From Candidatus Methanoperedens sp. (GTDB lineage Archaea > Halobacteriota > Methanosarcinia > Methanosarcinales > Methanoperedenaceae), in contig JAPZAN010000121.1 in the NCBI GenBank assembly GCA_027460605.1, positions 1-16,434 of the forward strand: a stretch of DNA of 16,434 nt, read 5' to 3'. A model generated the notes under the pieces. That model worked only from the letters and a program-made list of their open reading frames with translations, was not told the DNA's origin and made no database searches. This document shows, one piece after another, positions 1 to 8,200 of the stretch. Made by a program: the position numbers and the translations under genes. Positions within the stretch are counted from its first letter, which is position 1, and each line of letters begins with the position of its first letter.

Positions 1-2180
1 GTTTTTGTAAAATTTGTCATCGCTTCATATTCTTTTAAATCCCACGGAGTAGGTCTTACAATATTAAAAGCTTTTTCAAAATGCTCGTTTTTAATCCTGA
101 TTTCAAGGGCTTCTCTCTTTACATCTTCCCTTTCCATGCCGGGTTTTATGCACTCCCGGAGAGCAAGTATCGCAGCTTCACGGCAAATAGCCTCAATGTC
201 GGCGCCGACATAACCTTCCGTTCTCATGGCAAGCTCCCTTATATCGACCTCTCCGGCTAATGGCTTTCCTTTGAGATGAATACTCAATATTGCTTCCCTC
301 TCTTTTAGATCAGGAGGCCGGATGTATATAAACCTGTCAAAGCGTCCAGGTCTTAGCAAAGCCGGGTCAACCATATCCGGGCGGTTTGTCGCCGCAATCA
401 CTACCACGTTCTTAAGTTCCTCAAGACCGTCAAGTTCTGTGAGTATCTGGCTCACCACCCTTTCGGTAACGCCTGTATCAAATGAGGCGCCGCGCGGGGG
501 AACTATGGAATCTATTTCGTCAAAGAAAATGATGGTGGGGGCAGCCTGGCGGGCTTTCCTGAATGTTTCCCTGACCGCCTTCTCCGATTCTCCCACATAT
601 TTGCTCAGGAGTTCAGGCCCTTTGATACTGATGAAATTCGCCTGGCTCTCCGTAGCCACGGCTTTTGCAAGCATGGTCTTTCCCGTACCCGGAGGCCCGA
701 AAAGCATCACTCCTTTCGGGGGCTGTGTGTGGATGGCTTCAAACGCTTCAGGATATTTTAGCGGCCATTCGACAGCTTCGATGAGTTCCTGTTTTGCCAG
801 GTCAAGCCCTCCTATCTCATTCCACCTCACCGCAGGCACCTCGACAAACACTTCCCGCAGCGCAGACGGTTCGATAGTCTGAAGCGCATTCTGGAAATCA
901 TTTCTTGTTACAACTATTTTTTCCATGATTTCAGGAGGAATTTCCTCTTCGATGTTGATTTTAGGCAGGATAAGGCGGATTGCATGCATCGCGGCTTCCT
1001 TGCACAGCGATGAAATATCAGCGCCCACGAAACCATGCGTCATGTCGGCTATTTCGCGAAGTCCTGTCTCCTCGGACATATCCTGGGCAAGCGGCATCCC
1101 CCGTGTATGGACTTGAAGTATTTCAAGCCGCCCTATCCTGTCCGGGATTCCTATCTCTATCTCGCGGTCAAATCTTCCGCCGCGGCGAAGCGCAGCATCT
1201 ATCGCGTTAGGCCTGTTCGTGGCTGCAATAACTATCACCTGTCCCCGCGTTTTCAAACCGTCCATCAACGACAACAACTGCGCCACCACGCGCCGTTCCA
1301 CTTCGCCCGTGACCTCTTCTCTTTTCGGGGCGATGCTGTCTATCTCGTCAATAAAAATAACGGTCGGGGCGTTTTTTTCAGCCTCCTCGAAGATTTCACG
1401 GATGTGTTTTTCACTTTCACCGTAATACTTACTCATTATCTCAGGGCCGCTTATCGAAACAAAATTTGCATCTGTCTCGTTCGCCACAGCCTTTGCTATC
1501 ATGGTCTTACCCGTGCCCGGAGGCCCGTGAAGCAGGACGCCTTTTGGCGGCTCTATGCCAAGTTTCTCGAAAAGCTCAGGATGCCGCAGGGGAAGTTCAA
1601 TCATCTCGCGGATAAGCCCGATTTCACGCCGCAGTCCACCGATATCCTCATAGGTTAGATGGGTGGGGCGCACTTCCAGCTCTTCCATAACCTCTTCTTT
1701 CACGACAAGGCTCGTTGTCCTGGCTACAATTACAGGACCCGGGGGCTGGGTTGATATTACGATGAACGATAATGGATTGCTCACCGTCTCTACCCTCAGG
1801 CGCTGGCCTTTGGTGAGGGGTCTTCCTTCAAGGAGGCGAAGCAGGTACTGGGGCCCTCCGACAAGCCGGATTTGCTGCGTAGGCGCAAGAACCACCCGCT
1901 TTGCAACCTGGGGCGTGGATTTCTGGAGATAAATCTTATCGTCAATCCCCACGCGGGCGTTCGTCCTGATGTTTCCGTCTATCCTTATTATTTCGGTTCC
2001 CTGGTCTTCGGGATAGCCGGGCCCGGCGATGGCGCATGCTTTTTCCTTGCCTACGACCATAATAATATCGCCGCTCAGGATACCCATTTTCTCCATCACA
2101 TCGCGGTCAATCCTTGCAATATCCCTGCCAACGTCCCTGTGATGGGCTTCAGCGACCCTCAGCATTATTCTTTCGTTCAT
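1..2180 (-). CDS. cdc48: CDC48/VAT-type AAA+ ATPase (unfoldase), C-terminus cut by window edge
   Basis: ATP-driven hexameric cytosolic unfoldase, the archaeal homologue of p97/VCP, which feeds proteins to the proteasome. The visible 726 codons start at ATG 2180 (protein begins MNERIMLRV) and run off base 1. An N-terminal double-psi-barrel/CDC48-N region covers about residues 1-185. It is followed by two AAA modules. D1 has Walker A GPPGTGKT at about 219-226 and Walker B FIDEID with E279. D2 has GPPGTGKT at about 495-502 and FFDEID with E555. Both have ATNRP sensor and RFDR arginine-finger segments. Family members are about 730-760 residues, so only a short tail is missing. The gene lies 55 bp downstream of the IorA-like gene on the same strand. 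It probably has its own promoter, since TATA-like stretches occur in that gap. Identity is near certain; substrates cannot be read from the sequence. Confidence 0.97.
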   Translation of the reverse strand, partial: MNERIMLRVAEAHHRDVGRDIARIDRDVMEKMGILSGDIIMVVGKEKACAIAGPGYPEDQGTEIIRIDGNIRTNARVGIDDKIYLQKSTPQVAKRVVLAPTQQIRLVGGPQYLLRLLEGRPLTKGQRLRVETVSNPLSFIVISTQPPGPVIVARTTSLVVKEEVMEELEVRPTHLTYEDIGGLRREIGLIREMIELPLRHPELFEKLGIEPPKGVLLHGPPGTGKTMIAKAVANETDANFVSISGPEIMSKYYGESEKHIREIFEEAEKNAPTVIFIDEIDSIAPKREEVTGEVERRVVAQLLSLMDGLKTRGQVIVIAATNRPNAIDAALRRGGRFDREIEIGIPDRIGRLEILQVHTRGMPLAQDMSEETGLREIADMTHGFVGADISSLCKEAAMHAIRLILPKINIEEEIPPEIMEKIVVTRNDFQNALQTIEPSALREVFVEVPAVRWNEIGGLDLAKQELIEAVEWPLKYPEAFEAIHTQPPKGVMLFGPPGTGKTMLAKAVATESQANFISIKGPELLSKYVGESEKAVRETFRKARQAAPTIIFFDEIDSIVPPRGASFDTGVTERVVSQILTELDGLEELKNVVVIAATNRPDMVDPALLRPGRFDRFIYIRPPDLKEREAILSIHLKGKPLAGEVDIRELAMRTEGYVGADIEAICREAAILALRECIKPGMEREDVKREALEIRIKNEHFEKAFNIVRPTPWDLKEYEAMTNFTK

Positions 2181-2235
2181 GTGTTATAGATATATTTTAG
2201 TCCTGATAATAGATAAAACATGTGTGAATGATGAA

Positions 2236-3696
2236 TCAGAATCGTGGGCATCTTGCTCTTGCCAGGAGCACGGAAACCCCTTTGCTTTTAAGTTTTTTTT
2301 CAAGCTGGGCGGAAATTTCAATATCAGACTGCTGGTCTATTATCTCAGTATCGTTGATATAAGACCTGACAAGTTCTGTCAAATCCGGAACGACCTGCCC
2401 GCCTGTCATGGCAGCCACTTCGTTCTGCAGGACAATCACAACCGCTTCATGCCCGTTATGGACTGCGTTGATAAGCCCCTGGATTCCTGAATGCGCAAGA
2501 CCAAAATCACCGATAATCGCAATCCCCTTCCTGTTAAAACCGCAGGCTGTGCCGATGGATGAGCCAAGTGAGAAAGCGGCGTCAAGAAGAGAAAGCGGCG
2601 GTGATGAGGTCAATACGGAGCAGCCGAGGTCGCCCGCAACCGGCACGTTTTGCTCTTTTACAGCTTTGTACAGGGGCAGGTACGGGCAGTCTTCGCATAA
2701 AGGACGAGCGCCCCGCTTCTTTATGGTTTCCGGAGTTATTTTGCGTGCCACATTGTCTTTCTTAATATCTCCAATCGCTTTTTGGATATCCTTTACTTCA
2801 ACAATCCCGTATGGCATGTGCCCCGTCAGTTTCCCCGACACTCTTTTTGAGAGTTGTCTTTCAATGACCGGCTCTGTCTCTTCCACAACCAGGACGCGCT
2901 TATGCTCACTTATAAAGCGGTTGATTAAGTCAAAAGGCAGAGGATTAACAATTGTGAGAGAAAGATGGGAAAAATTGGGGGATACGATGGAATCGACTAA
3001 AGATGCGGGAAACCCGGATGAGATTATTCCGATATCGCCTTTTTTTGTGTATGTGTTCAGTTTTGAATTTTCGGCATACCAGAGCATTTCAGGGAACGAC
3101 TCCCGGTGGAATCGCTCGTGTTTGCCGCGCATCGTAAGCTGCCAGATTTTCTTATCAAGAGGCAACGCTGTATTCGATTCGCTTTTCTTCCTCGTAATTT
3201 TACCATCTTTTTTCAGTAACCGGTCGGTAAGCCTGATAATTACAGGAGTTTTCACTTTTTCAGATAAGAGAAACGCCTCTTTAATGCAAAGGTAGGCAGT
3301 TTCGGGGGTCGAAGGATCAAATACAGGAGCCTCGGCAATCAGCCCGTAAAATCTTGAATCCTGCTCGTTCTGGGATTTCTGCACTCCCGGGTCGTCTCCC
3401 GCAATTATCACCACGCCTGCGCCTATGGTATGCGTTGCCGATGTCACAAGCGGGTCTGCAAGAACATTCATTCCCACATGCTTTGTAATTACGGCGCTGC
3501 GTTCCCCGCATACCGATGAACCAAGCGCTATTTCAAGCGCTACTTTTTCATTGACAGACCATTCGTGATTGATTTTTTCAGGTATCGCTCCCATAAGTTC
3601 GGTTACAGGGAATCCCGGAACGCCTGTCACTTTTTTAACACTGCTGTCAAGAAGCCCGTAAATCACCGCATCAATACCCTTCACGACGGTTTTCAT
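2236..3696 (-). CDS. IorA-like thiamine-diphosphate oxidoreductase subunit lacking the ferredoxin domain
   Basis: This 486-residue protein has the architecture of indolepyruvate:ferredoxin oxidoreductase alpha (IorA). The N-terminal Pyr domain carries the TPP-activating glutamate region NEKVALEIALG (E49). A middle domain covers about 220-300. The C-terminal TPP-binding domain has GDLGC (about 355-359), GDFG (396-399) and a downstream Asn (QNEVAAMTGGQ, N425) that fit the GDG-N cofactor motif. Classical IorA is about 600 residues and ends in a 2[4Fe-4S] ferredoxin domain. Here the protein stops at ...CPRF, right after the TPP domain. A CEDCP pair (C334, C337) remains ahead of the TPP domain. 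Its start overlaps the stop of the marker-11 gene by four bases (ATGA), so the two are probably translationally coupled. No beta subunit (IorB) gene is in the window. Substrate unknown: a 2-oxoacid oxidoreductase or decarboxylase role is inference. Confidence 0.85.
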   Translation of the reverse strand: MKTVVKGIDAVIYGLLDSSVKKVTGVPGFPVTELMGAIPEKINHEWSVNEKVALEIALGSSVCGERSAVITKHVGMNVLADPLVTSATHTIGAGVVIIAGDDPGVQKSQNEQDSRFYGLIAEAPVFDPSTPETAYLCIKEAFLLSEKVKTPVIIRLTDRLLKKDGKITRKKSESNTALPLDKKIWQLTMRGKHERFHRESFPEMLWYAENSKLNTYTKKGDIGIISSGFPASLVDSIVSPNFSHLSLTIVNPLPFDLINRFISEHKRVLVVEETEPVIERQLSKRVSGKLTGHMPYGIVEVKDIQKAIGDIKKDNVARKITPETIKKRGARPLCEDCPYLPLYKAVKEQNVPVAGDLGCSVLTSSPPLSLLDAAFSLGSSIGTACGFNRKGIAIIGDFGLAHSGIQGLINAVHNGHEAVVIVLQNEVAAMTGGQVVPDLTELVRSYINDTEIIDQQSDIEISAQLEKKLKSKGVSVLLARARCPRF

Positions 3697-4583
3697 ATTG
3701 CCACCGATTCATCATTTCGTGAGAACCAGGGCAGCGCCGCGAGCGCGCCTATAATGCCTTTGCCTCCGATACAAATCGCAACACCGTTCTCCTGTGCGGT
3801 CTTTAGAGTAAGTTCTTTTGTAATCATTTTGCTTCTGCAAAGCCTGCTGTATTCCATAAGCGCGGAAGCATCAAAATCCGATAATGCCACCATGCCGGTC
3901 TCTTGCGACACGCTGTATTCCAGAAGCCCTTCTTTTATCTTGCCAAGCAATTCTTCCCTTGCGCCGCGGATACAGGCAAATTCAAGTACGGTAGCCACAC
4001 AGTTCTGGGTCTTATCAGGAACCGGGTAAAGCTGGACAAGTGTATGGGAGATGTATTTATGCTCATTTGAATCAACGGCGTCTGCGATATTGTGCGCCAG
4101 CGTCCATGTCGCCCCGACCTCTTTTGAGTCGGTATTATCAATCCCGACAAGCACCCTCTCCCTTCGGGGGACAACGATTGTGCCGCTTGCGCGCTTTCCT
4201 CCGCCTGACTCTGTAATTTTGCATCGAAGAACTCCCTTCGCATAAGCCCTGCATGTTGTTGCGCCCACGCCGCCGCCGCCAAGACCGCTGTATGTTATTT
4301 CAATCTCGTCATCATTTATTAGGACAGATTCAATACCAGCGGCGGCTGTTGATGAGCGCAGGGCAAGAGATGACGTCCCGGTTTTTACAAGGTAACGCAT
4401 CATGTCCCCAACAGCGCGGCTTTTAATGACGAGCGGGCTTTTGGAATAATGGTACAAAGCCCACGCTGAACCCCCATAGCAGTTGGAATGTTCCATTATT
4501 TCCACGTATTCGTTTTTGCGGTCTGCTACTGCGTAAATACCTTTGTATAGTATATTATAAGGGTCTTGAAGGTGCATAAACAT
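3693..4583 (-). CDS. Methanogenesis marker protein 11
   Basis: This 296-residue protein belongs to the methanogenesis marker 11 family, which is conserved in methanogens and relatives and has no established biochemical function. Visible hallmarks are the N-terminal DPYNILYKGIYAV segment, NCYGGSAWALYHYS (C35), a glycine-rich GLGGGGVG (about 100-107), GIDNTD (147-152), and a C-terminal ICIGGKGIIGA. The GIDNTD motif resembles the GIDDTD ATP-binding motif of TiaS (tRNA-Ile2 agmatinylcytidine synthetase), which suggests a nucleotide-dependent enzyme; this is inference. It is the first gene of a two-gene operon with the IorA-like protein and is divergent from the Lon-like protease. ATG 4583 is used here. 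ATG 4577 is an alternative, because a TATA-like stretch near 4602-4611 would place transcription start close to 4581. No Shine-Dalgarno site precedes either, so the mRNA may be leaderless. Confidence 0.88.
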   Translation of the reverse strand: MFMHLQDPYNILYKGIYAVADRKNEYVEIMEHSNCYGGSAWALYHYSKSPLVIKSRAVGDMMRYLVKTGTSSLALRSSTAAAGIESVLINDDEIEITYSGLGGGGVGATTCRAYAKGVLRCKITESGGGKRASGTIVVPRRERVLVGIDNTDSKEVGATWTLAHNIADAVDSNEHKYISHTLVQLYPVPDKTQNCVATVLEFACIRGAREELLGKIKEGLLEYSVSQETGMVALSDFDASALMEYSRLCRSKMITKELTLKTAQENGVAICIGGKGIIGALAALPWFSRNDESVAI

Positions 4584-4632
4584 TGGTTTTAAGTATTTTA
4601 TCTAATATATGAGTATTTGCAGGAAAACTGAT
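4584..4632. promoter_or_regulatory. Compact divergent promoter region (marker-11 operon / Lon-like protease)
   Basis: This short AT-rich gap serves both directions. On plus, TTTTAAGT (4587-4594) is a TATA-like box that would place the start near 4616. On minus, the ATATAT run near 4605-4610 would place the start near 4581. These are inferred from the usual spacing of about 26 bp. The ATG at 4609 lies inside the minus-strand box, which argues against it as the protease start. Confidence 0.45.
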
Positions 4633-6483
4633 ATGTCCAATAAATTCTTATTATTATTTTTAGTGTTTTTGGTTACTTTAAACGGCGTTCATGCACTTGA
4701 AGACGGGGTTTCAATCCCGCTCGTGGCAGATAGAAGCACGGATGGCGGTGATGAAGGTGTTCTCCTGGGCGCCAAGGTGATAGTCACCAACGGGACCGGT
4801 CATGTTTTTGTGGACACGAACCCGTACACCCAGGTTGACCTCCAGGGGTCGGCAAGGCTTGCTGCAATGGTTGCTTCGGATGTGCTCGGGATTGACCAGA
4901 AATCCTATGATTTTTACTATATTATCGATATAAGTTCACCGATTATCGGCGGTCCCTCGGCAGGCGGGGCGCTGACCGTGGCTACGATAGCCGCCATAAA
5001 CAAATGGACTTTAAAACCTGGCGTTGTCATGACCGGCATGATAAACCCGGATGAATCTATCGGACCTGTAGGCGGTATTCCTTACAAGCTTGAAGCCGCA
5101 GCGGCCAGCAATGCAACACTTTTCCTGATACCGCAGGGACAGAGCACGGTTACCATCAAAAAGACGGTTACAACATCAAAAGGAGCGCTCATAATCCCCG
5201 AGGAAAAAGAAGAAACCGTTGATGTTGTGGAACTCGGGAAAAAACTGAATGTTACAGTCAAAGAAGTCAATACGATTCAGGATGCCGTTTTAGCTTTTAC
5301 AGACCGCGAGCTCACAAAACCTTTGTACAAAGGGGCGATTCTCACGCCTGATTATCTCAGCCTTCTTGAACCCCTTGCCTCCAACCTGAAAAACGAATCA
5401 AGAGGCATGTATGAAAATACCGTCTCTTCGGTTCCAAAAAGCCAGTTCGTTGAGCAGGCAAAAGATATTCTGACAAGGGCGGACAAGATGTACGATGACA
5501 AGAAATATTACGCTGCAACTTCTTCGTATTTTAATGCAATGATTAACCTGCGCGTAGCGCAGTGGAGTGACGGTTACAGCAAAGCTGGCGATAAAGAACA
5601 ATACCTCACAGAACTTGTTAATAAAGTCGAAAAACAGATACAAAGTTCGGAGTCCGACCTTTCCAATTTCACGTTGTACGGGATAAGCGATGTGGAAGCG
5701 GCGGGAGCGGCTGAATCCAGAATAACAACAGCGAGAGCAAAACTTGACGAGGCAAAAAAACTCAAGGATGTGGATGCGAAGATTTTTTCGCTCGCGTTTG
5801 CAAATGAAAGGGCGCGGACAGCGCAGTGGTGGCTGACTCTTGCTACACCCGAAGATAAAATAGTGCCGGGAAGCGTATTGAAAGACCGCGCCGGGTGGTA
5901 TCTCTCCCAGGCGCAATCCATCAATACGTATATGCAAACGCTGATTGCAGAAAGCGGGATTCATCCTGAAATTACAAACGCTGCAGGCGAGGATATAGTA
6001 CATGCCCAGAAAGAGATGGAACGGGGATACTATGCAGGCGCGATTTTTGATTCTCTCCAGGCTACGATAAAAGCAAGCACAACTATAGGATTATTGGGCA
6101 ATGCAGATGCCGATAAAAAAATAGAACAGAGCATGGAAGCCGCAAAGGTGGCAATCAACGAAGCCAGGTTGGCAGGGATTGAACCCACGCTTGCGGTGAG
6201 CGCATATGAATATGCTGAGACGATTCCAAATACCTATGATAAAATATCCCAGTATTCATACGCGAAAATGATAGCAAAAACTTCGGTTGTTCTTAATTCC
6301 CGCGCGGTATCTTCGGATAAGAAACCTGTAAAACCTACCATCACTCCTTACATACCCGAGCCTGCAATACCCACCCCGACAGCTACTGCAAAGACACAAA
6401 AAACAAAAATTGAAATCCCGGCATTTGAAGCGATTGCTGCGATAGCGGCTGTATTGATTGTAAGACGTTTGAATAAAAGATGA
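4633..6483 (+). CDS. Secreted, surface-anchored Lon-type (S16) serine protease without ATPase domain
   Basis: A 616-residue protein. An N-terminal signal peptide (MSNKFLLLFLVFLVTLNGVHA) precedes a Lon proteolytic domain with Ser109 in GGPSAGG and Lys152 in GGIPYKLEAA. The Ser-Lys spacing of 43 matches the S679/K722 dyad of E. coli Lon. No Walker motifs are present, so the protease is not fused to AAA. The remaining ~350 residues are helical and rich in Ala/Lys/Tyr. They lead to a Pro/Thr-rich linker (PTPTATAKT) and a tail made of PAFEAI, a short hydrophobic stretch and RRLNKR. That tail resembles archaeal PGF-CTERM sorting signals, so archaeosortase-dependent cell-surface attachment is likely (inference). 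Start choice: ATG 4633 has AGGA 8 bases upstream and begins directly with the signal peptide. The in-frame ATG 4609 adds eight polar residues and overlaps the divergent promoter. COG1750-like archaeal proteases are the nearest known group. Confidence 0.88.
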   Translation: MSNKFLLLFLVFLVTLNGVHALEDGVSIPLVADRSTDGGDEGVLLGAKVIVTNGTGHVFVDTNPYTQVDLQGSARLAAMVASDVLGIDQKSYDFYYIIDISSPIIGGPSAGGALTVATIAAINKWTLKPGVVMTGMINPDESIGPVGGIPYKLEAAAASNATLFLIPQGQSTVTIKKTVTTSKGALIIPEEKEETVDVVELGKKLNVTVKEVNTIQDAVLAFTDRELTKPLYKGAILTPDYLSLLEPLASNLKNESRGMYENTVSSVPKSQFVEQAKDILTRADKMYDDKKYYAATSSYFNAMINLRVAQWSDGYSKAGDKEQYLTELVNKVEKQIQSSESDLSNFTLYGISDVEAAGAAESRITTARAKLDEAKKLKDVDAKIFSLAFANERARTAQWWLTLATPEDKIVPGSVLKDRAGWYLSQAQSINTYMQTLIAESGIHPEITNAAGEDIVHAQKEMERGYYAGAIFDSLQATIKASTTIGLLGNADADKKIEQSMEAAKVAINEARLAGIEPTLAVSAYEYAETIPNTYDKISQYSYAKMIAKTSVVLNSRAVSSDKKPVKPTITPYIPEPAIPTPTATAKTQKTKIEIPAFEAIAAIAAVLIVRRLNKR

Positions 6484-6494
6484 AAAGATGAGTC

Positions 6495-6770
6495 TTATCC
6501 GCCGCTCACGGCCGGGAGTATGGATATCTCGTCTGCATCCTTTACCTGGCTTGCGAGACCATTTAAATGCCTGATATCCTCGCCGTTCACGTACAGGTTG
6601 ACAAACCGCCTCACTTCGCCTTTGTCAAGGATACGGCGCTCAAAATCAGCACCAAACTGCTCGACTAATTTATCAAGCACGGTTTTAACTGTCGTATCGC
6701 CAAGTTCCAGGGTCGTTTCGCGAGCATGGGTAACATTGCTCAATGCAGATGAAAATCTTATTTTGACCAT
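6495..6770 (-). CDS. SAMP/MoaD-family ubiquitin-like small modifier protein
   Basis: This 91-residue beta-grasp protein ends in the diagnostic Gly-Gly (…ILPAVSGG). The family is adenylated at that glycine by an E1-like enzyme. It serves either as a sulfur carrier for molybdopterin or tRNA thiolation, or as a protein modifier (SAMP). The archaeal MoaD pattern is visible: KIRFSSALSN at the start, then RRFVNLYVNGEDIRHL, then DADEISILPA. ATG 6770 is preferred: AAGGTGA lies 6-7 bases upstream and overlaps the threonine synthase stop. An upstream in-frame GTG (6779) falls inside that ribosome-binding site. It is therefore the second gene of a thrC operon. It converges on the Lon-like protease with only 11 bp between the stops. 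moaC is elsewhere in the window, so a molybdopterin role is possible but not shown. Confidence 0.87.
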   Translation of the reverse strand: MVKIRFSSALSNVTHARETTLELGDTTVKTVLDKLVEQFGADFERRILDKGEVRRFVNLYVNGEDIRHLNGLASQVKDADEISILPAVSGG

Positions 6771-6781
6771 TTGTATCACCT

Positions 6782-8056
6782 TTAGGAATGCGCAAGAGGT
6801 GAAACCACTTGCTGCTTATGAATATCAATGCCAGGCGCGGTGAGTTTTTCAAACTCGCTGAGCATGGGCTTAATAACAGGCGGGCGCTGCAATGATTTAA
6901 GTAATGTCTCCTGCGCCTTAAGACCATTTCCGGTCACATAGACCACGACGCGTTCATCATGCTGTATGTGTCCGCTTTCAACAAGTTTCTTTAAACCTGC
7001 GATGGTGGTGCCCCCCGCGGGTTCTGTGAATATGCCTTCAGTCCTTGCAAGAAGATGTATTGCTTCAATGATTTCGGTATCGGTAGGTGTTGCCGCATAG
7101 CCCCCGGAATCCAGGATGGTCTTCTTTGCATAGTACCCGTCAGCCGGATTTCCTATCGCAAGGCTGTGCGCCACGGTCTCGAAGTTTCTCACCGGGATTA
7201 CTTCGCTATTCTGCTGGACAGCGCAGGATATTGGCGAACAATTGAGCGGCTGCGACCCTGAAATCCTGACATCAGCTTTGTCAACAAGGCCAACGCGTTC
7301 AAGTTCCTTGTAACCGCGCGAAATAGCACACAGCAGCGCCCCGCTTGCCATGGGAGCTACGATATGGTCGGGAACCTGCCATTTCAACTGCTCTGCGGTT
7401 TCGTAAGCAAGTGTCTTGGAACCTTCTGTATAATAAGGACGGATATTGATATTCACAAAAGCCCAGTCGGGATGCGAGTCTGCCACCTCGCTTGCAAGGC
7501 GGTTGGCGTCGTCGTACGTGCCTTCCACCGCGATGACGTTGGGGCCGTAGATGAGCATCTGGACAATCTTGCCAAGCTCTATTGTGGCAGGAATAAAAAT
7601 ATATGCGGGCAATCCGGCTTTTGCCGCGTGCGCCCCTACGGCTGCCGCAAGGTTGCCCGTGCTTGCGCATCCCACGGCTTTTACATCGAATTCGATTGCT
7701 TTTGAAATAGCTACCGACGTCACCCTGTCTTTAAAGGAGTTGGTGGGATTCACTGATTCGTCAAGGATATAAAGTTCATCAAGGCCAAGCACTGCGCCAA
7801 GGCGGTCTGCGTGATGAAGCTTATTGAAACCCGCGCCGAGGTCAATGCGTTTCTCGGATTCAAGGGGCAGAAGGTCTGCGTATCTCCATATGGATTTCGG
7901 GCCTGCTGCGATTTTCTCTTTGCTGATGTGGTCAGAAATATAATCCCAGTCGTAATTGACTTCAAGGGGACCGAAGCACTCATAACATGTATTCTGGATA
8001 ACCGCAGGGTACTCGGCGCCGCATTCCCTGCATTTCAATCCGATAACGTGACTCAT
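6782..8056 (-). CDS. thrC: Threonine synthase
   Basis: PLP enzyme converting O-phosphohomoserine to L-threonine. The 424-residue protein opens with an archaeal-type zinc-ribbon (C9, C12, C24, C27: CREC…CYEC). The PLP-lysine motif NPTNSFKDR has K109. ASTGNLAAAVGAHAAKAG forms the cofactor phosphate/substrate loop, and EPAGGTTIAGLKKL lies near the C-terminus. Length is normal for the family. Start: ATG 8056 has GGTGAA (8061-8066) four bases upstream. A longer frame from 8083 adds nine residues but would begin inside the AT-rich promoter. A minus-strand TATA box near 8088-8100 predicts a start around 8067, just ahead of the ribosome-binding site. The gene is followed by the SAMP-like gene with a 11-base gap. 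Confidence 0.96.
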   Translation of the reverse strand: MSHVIGLKCRECGAEYPAVIQNTCYECFGPLEVNYDWDYISDHISKEKIAAGPKSIWRYADLLPLESEKRIDLGAGFNKLHHADRLGAVLGLDELYILDESVNPTNSFKDRVTSVAISKAIEFDVKAVGCASTGNLAAAVGAHAAKAGLPAYIFIPATIELGKIVQMLIYGPNVIAVEGTYDDANRLASEVADSHPDWAFVNINIRPYYTEGSKTLAYETAEQLKWQVPDHIVAPMASGALLCAISRGYKELERVGLVDKADVRISGSQPLNCSPISCAVQQNSEVIPVRNFETVAHSLAIGNPADGYYAKKTILDSGGYAATPTDTEIIEAIHLLARTEGIFTEPAGGTTIAGLKKLVESGHIQHDERVVVYVTGNGLKAQETLLKSLQRPPVIKPMLSEFEKLTAPGIDIHKQQVVSPLAHS

Positions 8057-8200
8057 TAACTTCACCGAGGCATAATACAACATTACTATATATAATATTT
8101 ACCATGCGAGTAGTATCAAGATAAAATAAATCTGCTTGATGTTTAAAGGGGGTTGTGGTTAAATATACGATACATGATATTGAATAGTTTAGGTGATGGA
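8057..8200. promoter_or_regulatory. Divergent promoters for thrC and the AT-rich orphan gene
   Basis: On minus, the TATATATAATA-like run around 8088-8100 is a TATA box about 26 bp before an expected thrC start near 8067. On plus, GTTAAATATA (8158-8167) is a TATA box predicting a start near 8189. AGGTGA (8191-8196) follows and then ATG 8201. The plus-strand arrangement rules out the upstream in-frame TTG (8153) and ATG (8174) as likely translation starts. Confidence 0.5.

Noticed and set aside
322..2189. Several plus-strand open frames of 60-200 codons across this region
   Set aside because: They lie opposite the CDC48 gene, which has complete AAA motifs; the plus-strand frames have low-complexity Ser/Arg-rich translations and no recognisable motifs.
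2408..3295. 295-codon plus-strand frame
   Set aside because: It is antisense to the IorA-like gene, whose TPP motifs are well formed; the antisense translation shows no domain pattern.
8153..8200. Longer start (TTG 8153 or ATG 8174) for the AT-rich orphan gene
   Set aside because: The TATA box at 8158-8167 would place transcription start after these codons, and AGGTGA is positioned for ATG 8201.
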